A stretch of DNA of 56,838 bases, taken from the NCBI RefSeq assembly GCF_022967985.1, contig NZ_JALJVC010000023.1, positions 1-56,838 on the forward strand, given 5' to 3'. The position numbers and the translations under genes are program-made. The stretch is from Acinetobacter lwoffii. Its GTDB lineage: Bacteria; Pseudomonadota; Gammaproteobacteria; Pseudomonadales; Moraxellaceae. This document shows positions 8,915 through 17,452 of the stretch, piece by piece. The notes under the pieces are model-generated. The model was given only the letters and a program-made list of their open reading frames with translations. It did no database searches and was not told the origin of the DNA. Numbering within the stretch: position 1 is the first letter of the stretch; the number at the start of each line of letters is the position of its first letter.

Positions 8915-11548
8915 ATGACCAGTTCAGAAATTATGGCTGATCTTTTTACCTTAACGCCCATGATGCAGCAATACATGTCGGTGAAAATGCAGCATCCGCA
9001 TTCTTTGATGTTTTATCGTATGGGTGATTTTTATGAACTGTTCTTTGAAGATGCACACAAGGCAGCCAAGATTTTAGGCATTACCCTGACCCATCGTGGT
9101 AAAGCCAATGGTCAGCCAATTCCTATGGCGGGCGTGCCTTATCATGCAGCCGAGGGCTATCTGGCACGTCTGGTCAAAAAAGGCGAAACCGTGGTGATCT
9201 GCGAGCAGATCGGCGAGGTTACTGGGAAAGGACCGGTTGAGCGTGGTGTAGTTCGGATTATTACGCCGGGCACCCTGACCGATGATGCCATGCTCGGTGC
9301 ACATCAAAGCTCGAATCTGGTGGCTTTATGTATTCAGCAGAGTCAGATTGGCATTGCACTTCTCGATCTCAGCGCTGGCTTATTTAAAGTACAGCAGCAG
9401 GATTATGATCTTAACCAGCTCATGATTGAACTGGCACGTTTGATGCCAAGCGAAATTCTGCTGGATGAAAATATCGCTGATCCGACATTGACCGAACAAC
9501 TCAAACAGCAACTGGATATCTCGGTCACCAAACGTCCAAATGTTGATTTCAACCTGAATAATGCACAAAAAACCTTATGTGACCAGTTTGCCGTCAGCAC
9601 GCTTTCAGGTTTCGGAATTGATCATTTACCTTTGGCTAAAGCAGCCGCAGCGGCACTGATTCACTACGCCAAAGAAACCCAGAAAACTGCGTTACCGCAT
9701 ATCCGCACGATTCAGCTAGAACAGAGTTCAGATTTTATTGCTTTGGATCCGGTGACACGCCGTAATCTTGAACTGATTGAGCCTTTATTTGAACATGGGA
9801 CATCCTTATTTCAGCTGATCAATGATTGCCAGACTGCCATGGGGGGGCGCTTGCTCAGTCGCACCCTGATGCAACCTTTACGCGATACCGCCTTGCTGGA
9901 TGAGCGCCTGGATGCCATTCAAGCCCTGCTGCAAGGTTTCCACGAAGTACCTGTACGTTTGGTACTAAAAGAAATTAGCGATATTGAACGCGTGCTGAGC
10001 CGTATTGCGCTTGGCAGTGCCCGTCCACGTGATCTGGTGCAATTGCGACAGGCCTGCGCGCAAATTCCATTTTTACGCCATGCCCTGCAACCGATTGTCA
10101 GTCAGCAACAGTCCAAACTTTTAGTACAACTCAATGAAGAACTCGGCGACTTCCATGGTCTGCATCAACGTCTGATGTCCGCCATTGTGGAAAATCCACC
10201 CGTCCTGCTTCGTGATGGTAATGTCATTGCAGAAGGTTTTGACAGTGAACTCGATGAACTACGTCAGATTCGTGATCATGCCAGCCAGTTCCTGATTGAT
10301 CTGGAAATTAAAGAGCGTGAACAAAGCGGCATTCCGGGACTGAAAATTGGCTACAACCGCGTCAGTGGCTATTATATTGAGCTGACCCGCGCACAGGCTG
10401 AACAGGCACCCGAGCACTATATTCGTAGGCAAACCCTGAAAAATGCCGAACGCTACATCACACCTGAACTGAAAGCATTTGAAGACAAAGTCTTATCAAG
10501 CGAATCGCGTGCCTTGGCCCGTGAAAAAATGCTGTTTGAAATGCTGCTGGATGAACTGCGTCAGGATATCGGCAGTTTACAGATGATGAGCAGCGCCATT
10601 GCCCAGATTGATCTGATTGCTAATTTTGCCCATCAGGCGCGTTTACGCAACTGGTCGCGTCCAAAATTTAGCCCTGAAATCGGTGTAAGTATCACTGCTG
10701 GACGACATCCAGTGGTAGAAGCCCTCAGTAAATCGGCCTTTACTCCGAACGATACGCGACTGGATTTTTCCCATCGCATGGCCATCATTACCGGCCCCAA
10801 CATGGGTGGTAAATCCACCTTTATGCGCCAGACTGCATTGATCGTGTTGCTGGCTTATTGTGGTGCCTATGTTCCAGCGCAAGCTGCAACTTTAGGTCCG
10901 GTTGACCGTGTCTTTACCCGTATTGGTTCTGCCGATGATTTATCGACCGGCAAATCAACCTTTATGGTGGAAATGACCGAAACCTCGCAAATCCTGCATC
11001 ATGCCACCAGCCAGTCTTTGGTACTCATGGATGAAGTTGGCCGTGGAACCAGTACCTATGATGGCTTGTCTTTGGCTTGGGCCTGTGTGCTGGATCTGAC
11101 CAAACGCATTCAATGTTTATGTCTATTTGCTACCCATTATTTCGAACTGACTGAACTGGATAAGGAAAGTGGCATTAACAACTACCATGTCACGGCCAAA
11201 GAGCTGAATGGCAATCTGATTTTATTGCATAAGGTGCAACATGGCCCGGCCAGTCAAAGTCATGGCTTGCAAGTCGCGAAATTGGCAGGCATTCCGGCTG
11301 CGGTGATTAAAGAAGCGCAAAACCGCTTAAAGATTCTGGAAAAACAGCATCAGGCCAAGCCACTGAGCCCGCAGCATGATCTGTTTGCAATGCCTGAAGT
11401 TATGGAGCCTATAGAACGTATCATCGAAATTGAGAAAGAATCGCCTGCACTGGACTTACTCGAAGATATTGATGTAGATAGTTTAACTCCGCGTGAAGCC
11501 TTGCAGCAGTTATATGCGCTCAAAGACCTGATCAAACAGCCAAGTTAA
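8915..11548 (+). CDS. mutS: DNA mismatch repair protein MutS
   Basis: Recognises mismatches and starts methyl-directed repair with MutL. The 877-residue protein is full length. The mismatch-reading Phe-X-Glu motif is in MGDFYELFF (F39, E41). Connector, lever and clamp domains follow. The C-terminal ABC-type ATPase has Walker [10 protein letters not shown] starting at residue 627, a signature region around [16 protein letters not shown], and Walker [14 protein letters not shown]. The ATG at 8915 follows AAAGGATT. A later Met (codon 7, near 8933) is possible, but the first start has the better ribosome-binding spacing. It stands alone between a terminator upstream and a strong hairpin downstream. 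Confidence 0.98.
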   Translation: MTSSEIMADLFTLTPMMQQYMSVKMQHPHSLMFYRMGDFYELFFEDAHKAAKILGITLTHRGKANGQPIPMAGVPYHAAEGYLARLVKKGETVVICEQIGEVTGKGPVERGVVRIITPGTLTDDAMLGAHQSSNLVALCIQQSQIGIALLDLSAGLFKVQQQDYDLNQLMIELARLMPSEILLDENIADPTLTEQLKQQLDISVTKRPNVDFNLNNAQKTLCDQFAVSTLSGFGIDHLPLAKAAAAALIHYAKETQKTALPHIRTIQLEQSSDFIALDPVTRRNLELIEPLFEHGTSLFQLINDCQTAMGGRLLSRTLMQPLRDTALLDERLDAIQALLQGFHEVPVRLVLKEISDIERVLSRIALGSARPRDLVQLRQACAQIPFLRHALQPIVSQQQSKLLVQLNEELGDFHGLHQRLMSAIVENPPVLLRDGNVIAEGFDSELDELRQIRDHASQFLIDLEIKEREQSGIPGLKIGYNRVSGYYIELTRAQAEQAPEHYIRRQTLKNAERYITPELKAFEDKVLSSESRALAREKMLFEMLLDELRQDIGSLQMMSSAIAQIDLIANFAHQARLRNWSRPKFSPEIGVSITAGRHPVVEALSKSAFTPNDTRLDFSHRMAIITGPNMGGKSTFMRQTALIVLLAYCGAYVPAQAATLGPVDRVFTRIGSADDLSTGKSTFMVEMTETSQILHHATSQSLVLMDEVGRGTSTYDGLSLAWACVLDLTKRIQCLCLFATHYFELTELDKESGINNYHVTAKELNGNLILLHKVQHGPASQSHGLQVAKLAGIPAAVIKEAQNRLKILEKQHQAKPLSPQHDLFAMPEVMEPIERIIEIEKESPALDLLEDIDVDSLTPREALQQLYALKDLIKQPS

Positions 11549-11593
11549 TTCTCGGTCCTAGACCTCATCTGGCATAGGGTCGATGTCCTGAAC

Positions 11594-11635
11594 ATACCGA
11601 TGAATGCTGTAATTCATCGGTATGCGACCTTTTTT
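11594..11635 (+). terminator. Rho-independent terminator after mutS
   Basis: Perfect 12-bp stem ATACCGATGAAT/ATTCATCGGTAT with a six-base loop (11594-11623), followed by GCGACC and six T residues. Flanking GGTCG and CGACC could lengthen the stem. Confidence 0.88.
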
Positions 11636-11678
11636 CAAATTTAACAGCCCTATATATAACAAATATCAATAAAAGGAA

Positions 11679-11708
11679 TTGTTAGTTCCCCCTGTTTTTG
11701 CCTAAAAT
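11679..11708 (+). promoter_or_regulatory. Candidate sigma-70 promoter for fdxA
   Basis: TTGTTA at 11679-11684 and TAAAAT at 11703-11708 with an 18-base spacer, about 45 bases before the fdxA start. Assigned by eye. Confidence 0.45.
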
Positions 11709-11752
11709 ACAGCATTCGTAATTAGAACCATATTTTTTAGGTAGCTGTCGCC

Positions 11753-12076
11753 ATGACCTTCGTTGTCACTGAAAATTGTATTAAATGTAAATATCAAGAC
11801 TGTGTTGAAGTTTGCCCTGTAGACTGTTTCTATGAAGGTCCTAACTTCCTTGTGATTAACCCGGACGAATGTATCGACTGTGCGTTATGCGAACCTGAAT
11901 GCCCGGCAAATGCAATTTTCTCTGAAGACGAATTACCAGAAGGTCAGGAAGTCTTTATTGAACTGAATGCTGACCTGTCACAAAAATGGCCAAATATCAC
12001 ACAAATTGGTGACCAGCCAGCAGACCGTGAAGAATGGAATGGCAAAGCAGACAAATTACAATACCTTGAAAAGTAA
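11753..12076 (+). CDS. fdxA: Ferredoxin FdxA (7Fe-8S type)
   Basis: Small soluble electron carrier of 107 residues. Two cysteine clusters near the N-terminus, [14 protein letters not shown] (one 3Fe-4S site in the family, with an internal longer gap) and [12 protein letters not shown] (4Fe-4S), match the Azotobacter FdI/FdxA family. An acidic C-terminal tail completes the protein. AGGTAG precedes the ATG. It is monocistronic, with a candidate promoter upstream and a terminator 15 bases downstream. The redox partner in this organism is not evident from context. Confidence 0.96.
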   Translation: MTFVVTENCIKCKYQDCVEVCPVDCFYEGPNFLVINPDECIDCALCEPECPANAIFSEDELPEGQEVFIELNADLSQKWPNITQIGDQPADREEWNGKADKLQYLEK

Positions 12077-12090
12077 TTAGTTTAAACTTT

Positions 12091-12117
12091 AAAAGATCAG
12101 CAAATGCTGATCTTTTT
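12091..12117 (+). terminator. Rho-independent terminator after fdxA
   Basis: Stem AAAAGATCAGC/GCTGATCTTTT with a short A/T loop, followed by T residues; starts 15 bases after the fdxA stop. Confidence 0.85.
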
Positions 12118-12213
12118 TATACTCAACGCACACATTTCATTGCAATATTCTCCAAATTTCTCCCTATATTTAGTCTAAAATAGCGCTATTTTGTAAATAT
12201 CTGATTTCTATAA

Positions 12214-12933
12214 ATGAAGAACTTGTTAAAGGGATTATTGAGTCTTTGTATAATTCCTCTTGTTTTTGTGGGCTGTACCACAACCACAAAACAACCTGGA
12301 CAGGCCACCACACCTGCTGGAAAACGGATTTACATTCCACAAGAACGTGTTCAATACGATCGTAAAGCCCACCCAAAAACTGTGCCTTATGTGTATACCC
12401 ACTGGGTATCGGCACTGGATAATTTGTCACGCGTGCGTGAATATGAGGTTTTTCTGGAACGTCATGGGGTTGGCAATATCATTCCGAGTTTCGAATTGAT
12501 GCGTACTGCACGTGATTGGGCCAAGTGTGGCCGTTCCCAATACATGATTCCAAGCCGTGAATTATGGGCCAATCAGATCCCAACTTTAAAAGTCTTTAAA
12601 TATCTGGTTGCAGCCAATGTACTGACTGATTTTGAAGTCACGTCAGTCTATCGTGACCTGCCTTTAAACCAGTGTGCCGGTGGTGCCAACTCTTCACGTC
12701 ATCTGTACAACTCTGCCATCGATTTCCGGATTGGGCCTGAATATCCGCAGGCACAAGATTATAGCTATATTGAAAATACCAAGTTCAAATTGTGTCAGTT
12801 CTGGGTACAGCATGGTCAAAGTCTGAATATGGGACTTGGCATGTATGCTTCAGGTCAAATCCACATCGATACCCAAGGTTATCGTACCTGGGGACCGAGT
12901 TTAGGCCGTAATTCCTCGATGTGTAATTACTAA
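12214..12933 (+). CDS. Lipoprotein with a peptidase M15-like (D,D-carboxypeptidase) domain
   Basis: Probable outer-membrane lipoprotein of 239 residues acting on peptidoglycan stem peptides. The signal peptide LLKGLLSLCIIPLVFVGC contains the lipobox Cys (VFVGC). The catalytic part has the zinc-ligand pattern of M15 peptidases: SSRHLYNSAIDFRIGP supplies the His and Asp ligands, and GQIHIDTQGYRTWG gives the second His. A helical N-terminal segment links it to the membrane. No good ribosome-binding sequence is visible before the ATG, but the signal peptide supports that start. Metal binding and activity are inferred from motifs only. Confidence 0.85.
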   Translation: MKNLLKGLLSLCIIPLVFVGCTTTTKQPGQATTPAGKRIYIPQERVQYDRKAHPKTVPYVYTHWVSALDNLSRVREYEVFLERHGVGNIIPSFELMRTARDWAKCGRSQYMIPSRELWANQIPTLKVFKYLVAANVLTDFEVTSVYRDLPLNQCAGGANSSRHLYNSAIDFRIGPEYPQAQDYSYIENTKFKLCQFWVQHGQSLNMGLGMYASGQIHIDTQGYRTWGPSLGRNSSMCNY

Positions 12934-13065
12934 GTCATGACAACCACTCTACAAAGTTCATTCAGGACATTGTAGAGCCTAAAAAATCATCACCTATAGA
13001 ACAATAAATTGCGCTCTGCCGCGAAAAGTTTAAAATGCACGCATCGCAATCGAGGTGCTAAGACT

Positions 13066-13731
13066 ATGCAACAAATGTGGACAGACATTGATCACTACAT
13101 TGATTCACATTTAATTCCTGAAGACCCTATTCTGAATCAAACTCTTGAGAATACCGCAGCGCACGGTTTTCCTGATCATCTGGCTGTAGCACCGAACCAA
13201 GGCATGTTGTTGCAGATGCTAATCCAGATGAACCAATGTAAACGTATACTGGAACTCGGCACATTTGCAGCATATAGCACCATGTGGCTGGCACGTGCCT
13301 TGCCTGATGATGGCTATATCCTGACGATTGAAGGACGTGATACCCATGCGGCAATGGGTCAGGAAAATATTGATCGCGCGCAGCTTAAACAGACCGTCGA
13401 ACTGAAATGCGGCCGTGCAGCAGATGTGCTTAAAGCCCTGCCTGCAGATACTGAAGCTTTCGATTTCATCTTTATTGATGCAGATAAACAGAGTTACCCT
13501 GAATATCTGGAGCTCAGTTTAAACCTGTCGCACTCAGGTACACTTATTTTTCTGGACAATGTCATTCGTGCTGGCGAAATCATTAATCCGGACAATAATA
13601 AACCAAGTATTGAAGGCATTCGTGACATGTTTAAAGCGCTTCAAAATCATCCACGTATCTTGTCATGCACTGCTTTACAAACGGTTGGCAGCAAAGGACA
13701 TGATGGTTTTGCACTCGCGATTGTGAAATAA
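13066..13731 (+). CDS. SAM-dependent O-methyltransferase (COMT/class I)
   Basis: Class I methyltransferase of the catechol/caffeoyl-CoA O-methyltransferase group, 221 residues from the chosen start. SAM-binding motif I is RILELGTFAAYSTMWLARALP, with the acidic residue in LTIEGRD. FDFIFIDADKQSYPEY carries the metal-binding Asp cluster, and FLDNVIRAGEI is the second metal/substrate motif. The frame is open back to 13009, but the ATG at 13066 has GAGGTG 11-14 bases upstream and gives the normal family N-terminus (MQQMWTDIDHYI). The acceptor substrate is unknown. Confidence 0.9.
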   Translation: MQQMWTDIDHYIDSHLIPEDPILNQTLENTAAHGFPDHLAVAPNQGMLLQMLIQMNQCKRILELGTFAAYSTMWLARALPDDGYILTIEGRDTHAAMGQENIDRAQLKQTVELKCGRAADVLKALPADTEAFDFIFIDADKQSYPEYLELSLNLSHSGTLIFLDNVIRAGEIINPDNNKPSIEGIRDMFKALQNHPRILSCTALQTVGSKGHDGFALAIVK

Positions 13732-13800
13732 AACAAGAAGAACAAAAATCACCCAATGACATATTTATTATAAATAACATTAACTTATAAATATTAACCA

Positions 13801-13841
13801 CAGAGTTATCCACAATATATGAGGATAACTCTGGTCATTTT
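13801..13841. terminator. Hairpin between convergent genes, containing a DnaA-box sequence
   Basis: CAGAGTTATCC/GGATAACTCTG, an 11-bp perfect inverted repeat (13801-13811, 13823-13833), followed by a T run on the plus strand. It lies between the converging O-methyltransferase and UspA genes and probably acts as a terminator. The left arm and loop contain TTATCCACA (13806-13814), identical to the consensus DnaA box. Confidence 0.6.
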
Positions 13842-13899
13842 TAAATCAAGCTGTAACAATTTACGATTAGACTTCGCGCTTGGCTATTTTATGCAATCC

Positions 13900-14742
13900 T
13901 TACTTCGCAACCAGTAAAGGTACTTTGGAATTCCGGAAAATCGTGGTCGCAATACTGCCCAAAAAGAACTGGTGAATTTTACTGTGACTAAATGCACCCA
14001 ACACGATCAGTTGAATCCCGAGTTCCTGTTGATAGGTCAAAATATTTTCTGCGACATCGCCATAGCGGTATTGTGGCACCACATCTAAACCGGCCTGATT
14101 TAAATATTGCAAAGGTTCATTTAGAATTTCAGCATGATCACCGATATATAACAGATGACATTGCAATAAGCGCAGCAGATCACTTTCCGCAATCCGTTTC
14201 ATCATCTTGATACAGGTCGGTGAATATTCATAGGCGAAAATAAATCGTGTCGGCGGCTTAAACTGTTCTCCGACCGTCATCACGGTACAATTGGCCCCAC
14301 GAATAAAATTTTCCACATTGGTACCGATCGGTTTGTTTTTTTCAGCCGAGCGTTCACCAAGCAATCCAATCACCGCGATATCATCAGGCTGCAGGATCTG
14401 GAAGCTTTGCTCCAGAAAATCACCCTTTTCCTGAATATGTGTGGTTTGAATACCGTGTTCTGCCAGAATCCGCTCGGAAATGTGTTGCAGCAGGTTATTG
14501 CTATAATCCAGCGCAATTTCACTTTGTTTTTGTTCAAGCTCGGCCAGTTCTTTGAGTAACATGGCATTACTTTCAAAGCCGATCACTCCACTGATTTCCC
14601 CCAGATGATAACTGGCCGGGTAATAATCCAAAACCTGTAACAGAACCAGTTCACGGCCAGTCTGTTTGGCAATCCATGCCGCCGCGTCTGCCAGCGCGTT
14701 TATACATGGTGATGAGTCGATGCAGGCGATGACACGTTTCAT
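13900..14742 (-). CDS. Tandem universal stress protein (UspA family)
   Basis: Cytoplasmic protein of 280 residues with two Usp domains. The first (residues 1-150) begins KRVIACIDSSPCINALADAAAWIA and ends in a degenerate nucleotide-binding loop (IGLLGERSAEKNKPIGTNVENF). The second (155-280) ends LGAFSHSKIHQFFLGSIATTI, close to the ATP-binding G-2x-G-9x-G-S/T pattern. Proteins of this kind aid survival of stress in many bacteria; the specific trigger here is not visible. It is transcribed alone, converging with the O-methyltransferase gene. Confidence 0.9.
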   Translation of the reverse strand: MKRVIACIDSSPCINALADAAAWIAKQTGRELVLLQVLDYYPASYHLGEISGVIGFESNAMLLKELAELEQKQSEIALDYSNNLLQHISERILAEHGIQTTHIQEKGDFLEQSFQILQPDDIAVIGLLGERSAEKNKPIGTNVENFIRGANCTVMTVGEQFKPPTRFIFAYEYSPTCIKMMKRIAESDLLRLLQCHLLYIGDHAEILNEPLQYLNQAGLDVVPQYRYGDVAENILTYQQELGIQLIVLGAFSHSKIHQFFLGSIATTIFRNSKVPLLVAK

Positions 14743-14935
14743 GTTTAGCCTCTCTTCTATTTATGATAAAAATTTCTTAGTTATTTTTAACTTAGCATAA
14801 GCATTCAAAAATGTGCAGCGAAATCTGTAAGGCTTGACTTGAAATATGTTAACTTTTATGTGAACAAATATAGATCAATATATCGAACCATCTGCTGAGT
14901 CAGGCTGTTGCATCAAGCACTTGACTTCCAAAAGC

Positions 14936-15553
14936 TTATTCACGATAGCGAATGAATTGGGCCGGATTACCGGCGACAATCGCACGCTTCTCGACATCCT
15001 TGGTCACCATACTGTTCATTCCCACCACGGCCTGATCTGCGATTTTAATTCCGTCCTTGATACCGACATGCGCACCGAGCCACACATCCCGACCAATCTC
15101 GATGCCTTGCGAACGTACTGGCTGCTGATAAATCGGCTGCTCCAGATCCATACCATGATCAAAGGCATAAAGATGACAATAAGCGGCGATGCGCACCTGA
15201 TCATGCAGTTTAATCCCCACCCGGCCACCATCCAGAATACAGTGATGATTGATCGCCACTTCATTACCGATCTCTAGGGGGCCATGTAAGGTGCAATCTG
15301 CAGCAATAAAGCTATTATCACCAATAATGATTTTGCGTCCCGGCTCCGCGAAAATATGTGCAAGAGGTGAAATAAAACAGTTTTCACCAATCTCGACGGT
15401 TTCCATTTCCATCAAGTAAGCCTGATAGTCCTTTTGCCACGCTTCTGCCCAACCGCGATTTTTTGGCTTTAAAGACCAGTACAGCCAAGGCATGTAATTC
15501 AGGCGATGTTTATGCTGCTCACGATATTTCAGTAATGGATCTACGTCAGTCAT
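14936..15553 (-). CDS. Hexapeptide-repeat acyltransferase (LbH)
   Basis: Left-handed beta-helix acyltransferase of 205 residues, similar to the maltose/galactoside acetyltransferase and DapH-like group. Hexapeptide runs are visible throughout the middle (VEIGENCFISPLAHIFAEPG, IIIGDNSFIAADCTLHG, EIGRDVWLGAHVGIKDG, ADQAVVGMNSMVTKDV) and the C-terminus has the usual NPAQFIRYRE end. The acceptor is unknown. The start overlaps the end of the upstream yigZ-like gene by eight bases, so the two are co-transcribed. Confidence 0.85.
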   Translation of the reverse strand: MTDVDPLLKYREQHKHRLNYMPWLYWSLKPKNRGWAEAWQKDYQAYLMEMETVEIGENCFISPLAHIFAEPGRKIIIGDNSFIAADCTLHGPLEIGNEVAINHHCILDGGRVGIKLHDQVRIAAYCHLYAFDHGMDLEQPIYQQPVRSQGIEIGRDVWLGAHVGIKDGIKIADQAVVGMNSMVTKDVEKRAIVAGNPAQFIRYRE

Positions 15554-16145
15554 CTGTCGCTTCTTCTATGATTTTGAGCTGTTCACGGCCGCGGGTCACA
15601 TCTTGAATTTTTAAGGCAAAAGGTTGAATTTGATGTAACTGAAATAAGGCACTGACCTGTACTCCTTCAGCTGTATATTCTTCCTGATAGTCAATCTGTT
15701 GCTGATTCAACTCATATTGAAAGATGGCCCATTCATTGAATTGACAGGAAAATTGCACCTTTTTCTTTTCAATCAGTTCATTTTTTTCTGCCAACAACAA
15801 ACATTGTCCAGCACAACCGCCATAGGCACGCACCAAGCCACCTGTTCCCAGCTTGACCCCGCCATACCAGCGATTCACCAGTACCAGCACATTGGTCAGC
15901 TCATTACCTTCAATCGTCGCCAGAATCGGGCGTCCCGCTGTGCCTGAAGGTTCACCATCATCATTAAAGCGTACCTGATGGCCAATTTTCCAGGCCCAGC
16001 ATTGATGGGTGGTGCTTGGATCGCGATAAGCTTCTAGAAAATCTTTCACGTCCTGCTCATTTTCAACAGGGGTGGCAAAGGCCTGAAAGCGGCTTTTTTT
16101 GATGTCTTCCTCAAAACTGACCAGGCTGGCAATGGTAAATGGCAT
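15546..16145 (-). CDS. yigZ: YigZ/IMPACT family protein
   Basis: About 199 residues. An N-terminal UPF0029 (IMPACT) domain contains KSRFQAFATPVENEQD, CWAWKIG, RFNDDGEPSGTAGRPIL and VNRWYGGVKLGTGGLVRAY, followed by a C-terminal DUF1949 domain. The family is linked to translation regulation in eukaryotes; the bacterial role is unsettled. The frame continues upstream to 16250, but that part reads across the T1SS terminator region. The ATG at 16143-16145 gives the family N-terminus (MPFTIASLV). Confidence 0.88.
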   Translation of the reverse strand: MPFTIASLVSFEEDIKKSRFQAFATPVENEQDVKDFLEAYRDPSTTHQCWAWKIGHQVRFNDDGEPSGTAGRPILATIEGNELTNVLVLVNRWYGGVKLGTGGLVRAYGGCAGQCLLLAEKNELIEKKKVQFSCQFNEWAIFQYELNQQQIDYQEEYTAEGVQVSALFQLHQIQPFALKIQDVTRGREQLKIIEEATDD

Positions 16146-16200
16146 AACTTCAGGCTTTAAACTCTCACTGCTGCAGTATACCCGCTTTGCACAGACAAAT

Positions 16201-16223
16201 AAAAAGCCTCTCCACGGAGAGGC
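16201..16223 (-). terminator. Rho-independent terminator of the type I secretion operon
   Basis: On the minus strand GCCTCTCC-GGAGAGGC forms the stem and a run of T follows (A run at 16201-16205 on the plus strand). It lies about 40 bases after the HlyD-like gene stop. Confidence 0.85.
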
Positions 16224-16264
16224 CTGATTTTGATCGATTGTTTTACTCAATTGCTTGGCAAATA

Positions 16265-17452
16265 TTACCGTTCACGCAAGGCTTCTTTGGCTTTATTAAA
16301 TGGCTTGATCAGATAATCCATCACGGTTTTTGAACCAGTACGAATATCCACGGTGGCCACCATCCCTGGAGTAATATTGAACTCCTGCCCGGCATTATTG
16401 CTGAGCTTGTCGCTGTCGGTACGAATATAGACGCGGTAATAGAACTGATCTTGCTTGACTTCATCACGCAAGGTATCTGGTGAAATCATCGCAACTTTAC
16501 CATTTAACCCACCATAGATCGAATAATCATAAGCTGTAATTTTAACCAGTGCTTCCTGATCAGGGCGAATAAAGGCAATATCACGCGGCGAAATTCGTGC
16601 TTCAACCAGTAATTTTTCATCCAGTGGCACGATGGTCATCAACTTGCCATTTTGTGGAATCACGCCGCCCAGCGTCATCACATCAATCTCTTTGACGACA
16701 CCGCGAACCGGTGATTTAAAAACGGTTCGACTCAAAGTATCCGACTTGCCACGTACCACCTGTTGCTGGGTTTCTACATCAGTATTGGCTTTGGACAATT
16801 CTTCCCGCGCATTCACATAATATTGATTACGGATATCATTCATCTGATTACGCAGGTCATTGGCTTCACGTTTTAGACGCAACACTTCAACTTCACTGGC
16901 TGCCCCTTTGGCGACCAAGGGAGCGGTCATTTCCAGTTCTTGCTGCACCAGTAACAAAGCCTGTTCCAGGCCTGCAACAGATTCTTGCAAATTGGCTCGA
17001 CGCGACTGATACAGGGCCGTTTCTTCTTTAACCAATTTGGGGTATTTCAACACTTCTTCAGGAAAGACCAACGGTGCGCCGGTGACTTCCGCACGTAAAC
17101 GGGCTGAAGTGGCACGTGATGACACCAGCAAGGATTCTGATTCACCGACGTTGGATTCAAAGCGGGTCGGATCAAGCTGGGCCAATACTTGCCCACGCTC
17201 GACAATCTCACCTTCTTTGACATTAAGTTTAGTCAAAATACCGCCATCCAGAGACTGAATCACCTGCTCTTTGGATGATGGAATTATTTTTCCAGTACCA
17301 GTAGATACTTCTTCCAATTTGAATAACCAGGCCCAGGTCAGTAATACCAGTAGGCCAATGCCGATAATCCAGATGATGACACTTGATTTGGGTAAGGGCG
17401 GTTCCTGAAAGCTGACCTTGCTGGAACGTTTTAGTTGCTGTAGTTCACTCAT
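16265..17452 (-). CDS. Type I secretion membrane fusion protein (HlyD/LapC family)
   Basis: Periplasmic adaptor of 395 residues connecting the inner-membrane ABC exporter to the TolC-like channel. One N-terminal transmembrane helix (about residues 25-45, VIIWIIGIGLLVLLTWAW) is followed by a lipoyl/biotinyl half-motif (GGILTKLNVKEGEIVERGQ). A long coiled coil follows (about 120-230), then the second half-motif (VFKSPVRGVVKEIDVMTLGG) and a beta-barrel. Its start overlaps the ABC transporter stop by four bases. The closest functional analogue is LapC of the Pseudomonas LapA adhesin system. Confidence 0.92.
   Translation of the reverse strand: MSELQQLKRSSKVSFQEPPLPKSSVIIWIIGIGLLVLLTWAWLFKLEEVSTGTGKIIPSSKEQVIQSLDGGILTKLNVKEGEIVERGQVLAQLDPTRFESNVGESESLLVSSRATSARLRAEVTGAPLVFPEEVLKYPKLVKEETALYQSRRANLQESVAGLEQALLLVQQELEMTAPLVAKGAASEVEVLRLKREANDLRNQMNDIRNQYYVNAREELSKANTDVETQQQVVRGKSDTLSRTVFKSPVRGVVKEIDVMTLGGVIPQNGKLMTIVPLDEKLLVEARISPRDIAFIRPDQEALVKITAYDYSIYGGLNGKVAMISPDTLRDEVKQDQFYYRVYIRTDSDKLSNNAGQEFNITPGMVATVDIRTGSKTVMDYLIKPFNKAKEALRER

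Noticed and set aside
12948..12977. CTCTACAA/TTGTAGAG inverted repeat after the M15-like peptidase gene
   Set aside because: Followed by CCTAAAAAA rather than a T run, so not a standard terminator on the plus strand; no other role evident.
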